A DNA stretch of 64,000 nucleotides, taken from Mastigias papua. Taxonomy: Eukaryota; Cnidaria; Scyphozoa; Rhizostomeae; Mastigiidae. Position 1 is the stretch's first letter, and the number at the start of each line of letters is the position of its first letter. The position numbers were made by a program, and so were the translations under genes. Under the pieces are notes generated by a model. That model was given only the letters and a program-made list of their open reading frames with translations, had not been told where the DNA came from and ran no database searches. The DNA is taken from contig OZ025282.1 in the NCBI GenBank assembly GCA_964019165.1, positions 6,412,131 to 6,476,130 of the forward strand, written 5' to 3'. Below, one piece after another: positions 62,975 through 64,000 of the stretch.

Positions 62975-64000
62975 GTAAGAAATCTTGCAACTTTGAGCTG
63001 AATTTTAAGATTATAAATAGTAGCTGATAACAGGCCTGTGGCTTTAACACACAACGAAGAGTAGTTAGGAAGGAACAAAAAGTATCGAATACAGGTTCCT
63101 TCTATCAGGTTTTTCGAATTGGGACTCTAGCTGTCTATTGAAATTTGAATTTGCTCTCAAGTTGCCAATTAAAATTGTGAGTTAGCATTCAGCTGCTTTT
63201 TGTCAGAAATCACAAAATTGATTCATTATATTATTGCAGAAGACCCACCTTTGAAATTGTGCTGGAGTGATATATTTTGTTTTTGAGAGGCAGCTTATTG
63301 AGCTATTTGTTGAATGTCTTAGGTGCACCTAAGAGTTAAATTTCATGGTTGCACCATGAAACCAACAACTAATGTGCAATTGATATAATTTCTTATGAGG
63401 AAAGCTCTAGCCTAATGGAATTTGCAGTGGCTGTGAAATGTCCCTATTTCTTTCATTTAACTATAGAACCTTTCAGTTTCAACTGCTCTTGTGTTATGAC
63501 CAGTATTCTCTTTCAATGTGTTGCATAACCTGTCAGTGCTGCACATGCTTTATCATAATCTAAAGGGATGATATGTTGCTTTATCACTTTCTGCTTTGAT
63601 ATGTTTTGCCAGTTTATCTGTATTGGAGAGTTTTGTACATATTTTTGTGAAATGTTCTTTCAATAGTGCACTGACATGTTGACCATCATGTCATGTGAGA
63701 TGTTGTTTACATCATGTTTACATGTGAGATGGGAAACTGAATTATTCGTATTACTATAAACAGCTAGCCTGCATTGCTGATGATTGAGCATGCACTATTG
63801 TAACATGTCATCAGTGCCATGCTCCTGTTGGATTATTGTCACCTCTTCATTCACTGGTAGATGTTATAAATCTTCATGTTCTTCTGAGTCCTTTGCAGAT
63901 TCAGATTTGGCAGATTATTGTTTAAGAGATTCCAAGAAATCTTGTCGGAAGAGATATATCATTTATTTTGTGTTAGACTTTGATACTCTGTTGTTTTTGT
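62975..64000. other. Presumed first intron of the PDZ gene
   Basis: The stretch follows a good donor and shows no continuation of the PDZ domain. A short open stretch after TTTGCAG at 63899 can be read in phase but does not complete a PDZ fold, so I did not call it an exon. Confidence 0.45.

Noticed and set aside
62815..63078. Minus-strand ORF antisense to the PDZ exon
   Set aside because: Shadow of the PDZ coding sequence; no own features.

Overview
The window is eukaryotic and almost certainly from an animal. It is AT-rich, its genes are split into many short exons by introns of roughly 40 bp to 2.4 kb with GT..AG borders, and it carries a complete laminin alpha chain, a molecule confined to animals. 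The proteins are recognisable but divergent, which fits an early-branching animal such as a sponge; the sequence alone does not prove the phylum.

Layout: (1) 1-7961, minus strand: the 5' part of MYBBP1A/Pol5, a nucleolar rRNA-transcription factor, running off the left edge. (2) 9843-43147, minus strand: a laminin alpha chain that I rebuilt as 55 exons. All exon phases join and the total is 8781 nt, about 2926 residues. (3) 44555-53951, minus strand: KHDC4/BLOM7, a KH-domain splicing factor, 19 exons, 567 residues. (4) 54907-60353, plus strand: CCDC112, 13 exons, 525 residues, head-to-head with KHDC4. (5) 62508 to beyond the right edge, plus strand: the first exon of a PDZ-domain gene.

The main discovery is in the laminin. 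Its order is signal peptide, LN, LE repeats with an internal LF domain, coiled coil, five LG domains, as in a classical alpha chain. The coiled coil, however, is interrupted twice by globular modules that are not part of any laminin architecture I know. One is a C2 domain with all the expected calcium-binding aspartates (residues ~1276-1413, exons 29-30, phase 0-0). The other is an ILEI/FAM3 (PANDER/GG) domain (residues ~1586-1742, exons 35-36, phase 1-1). Phase symmetry points to two separate exon-shuffling insertions into an otherwise normal-length laminin coil.

Other non-genic structure includes an intact non-autonomous hAT-like DNA transposon with 8-bp target duplications in laminin intron 3, with a dense array of a 7-bp motif at one end. 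There is also a perfect 11-bp-period array of AGGTCA half-sites in a MYBBP1A intron, a 73-bp-arm foldback element, a degenerate pogo-like element and several microsatellites. Exon borders were read by eye from splice signals, reading frame and homology, without transcript data.
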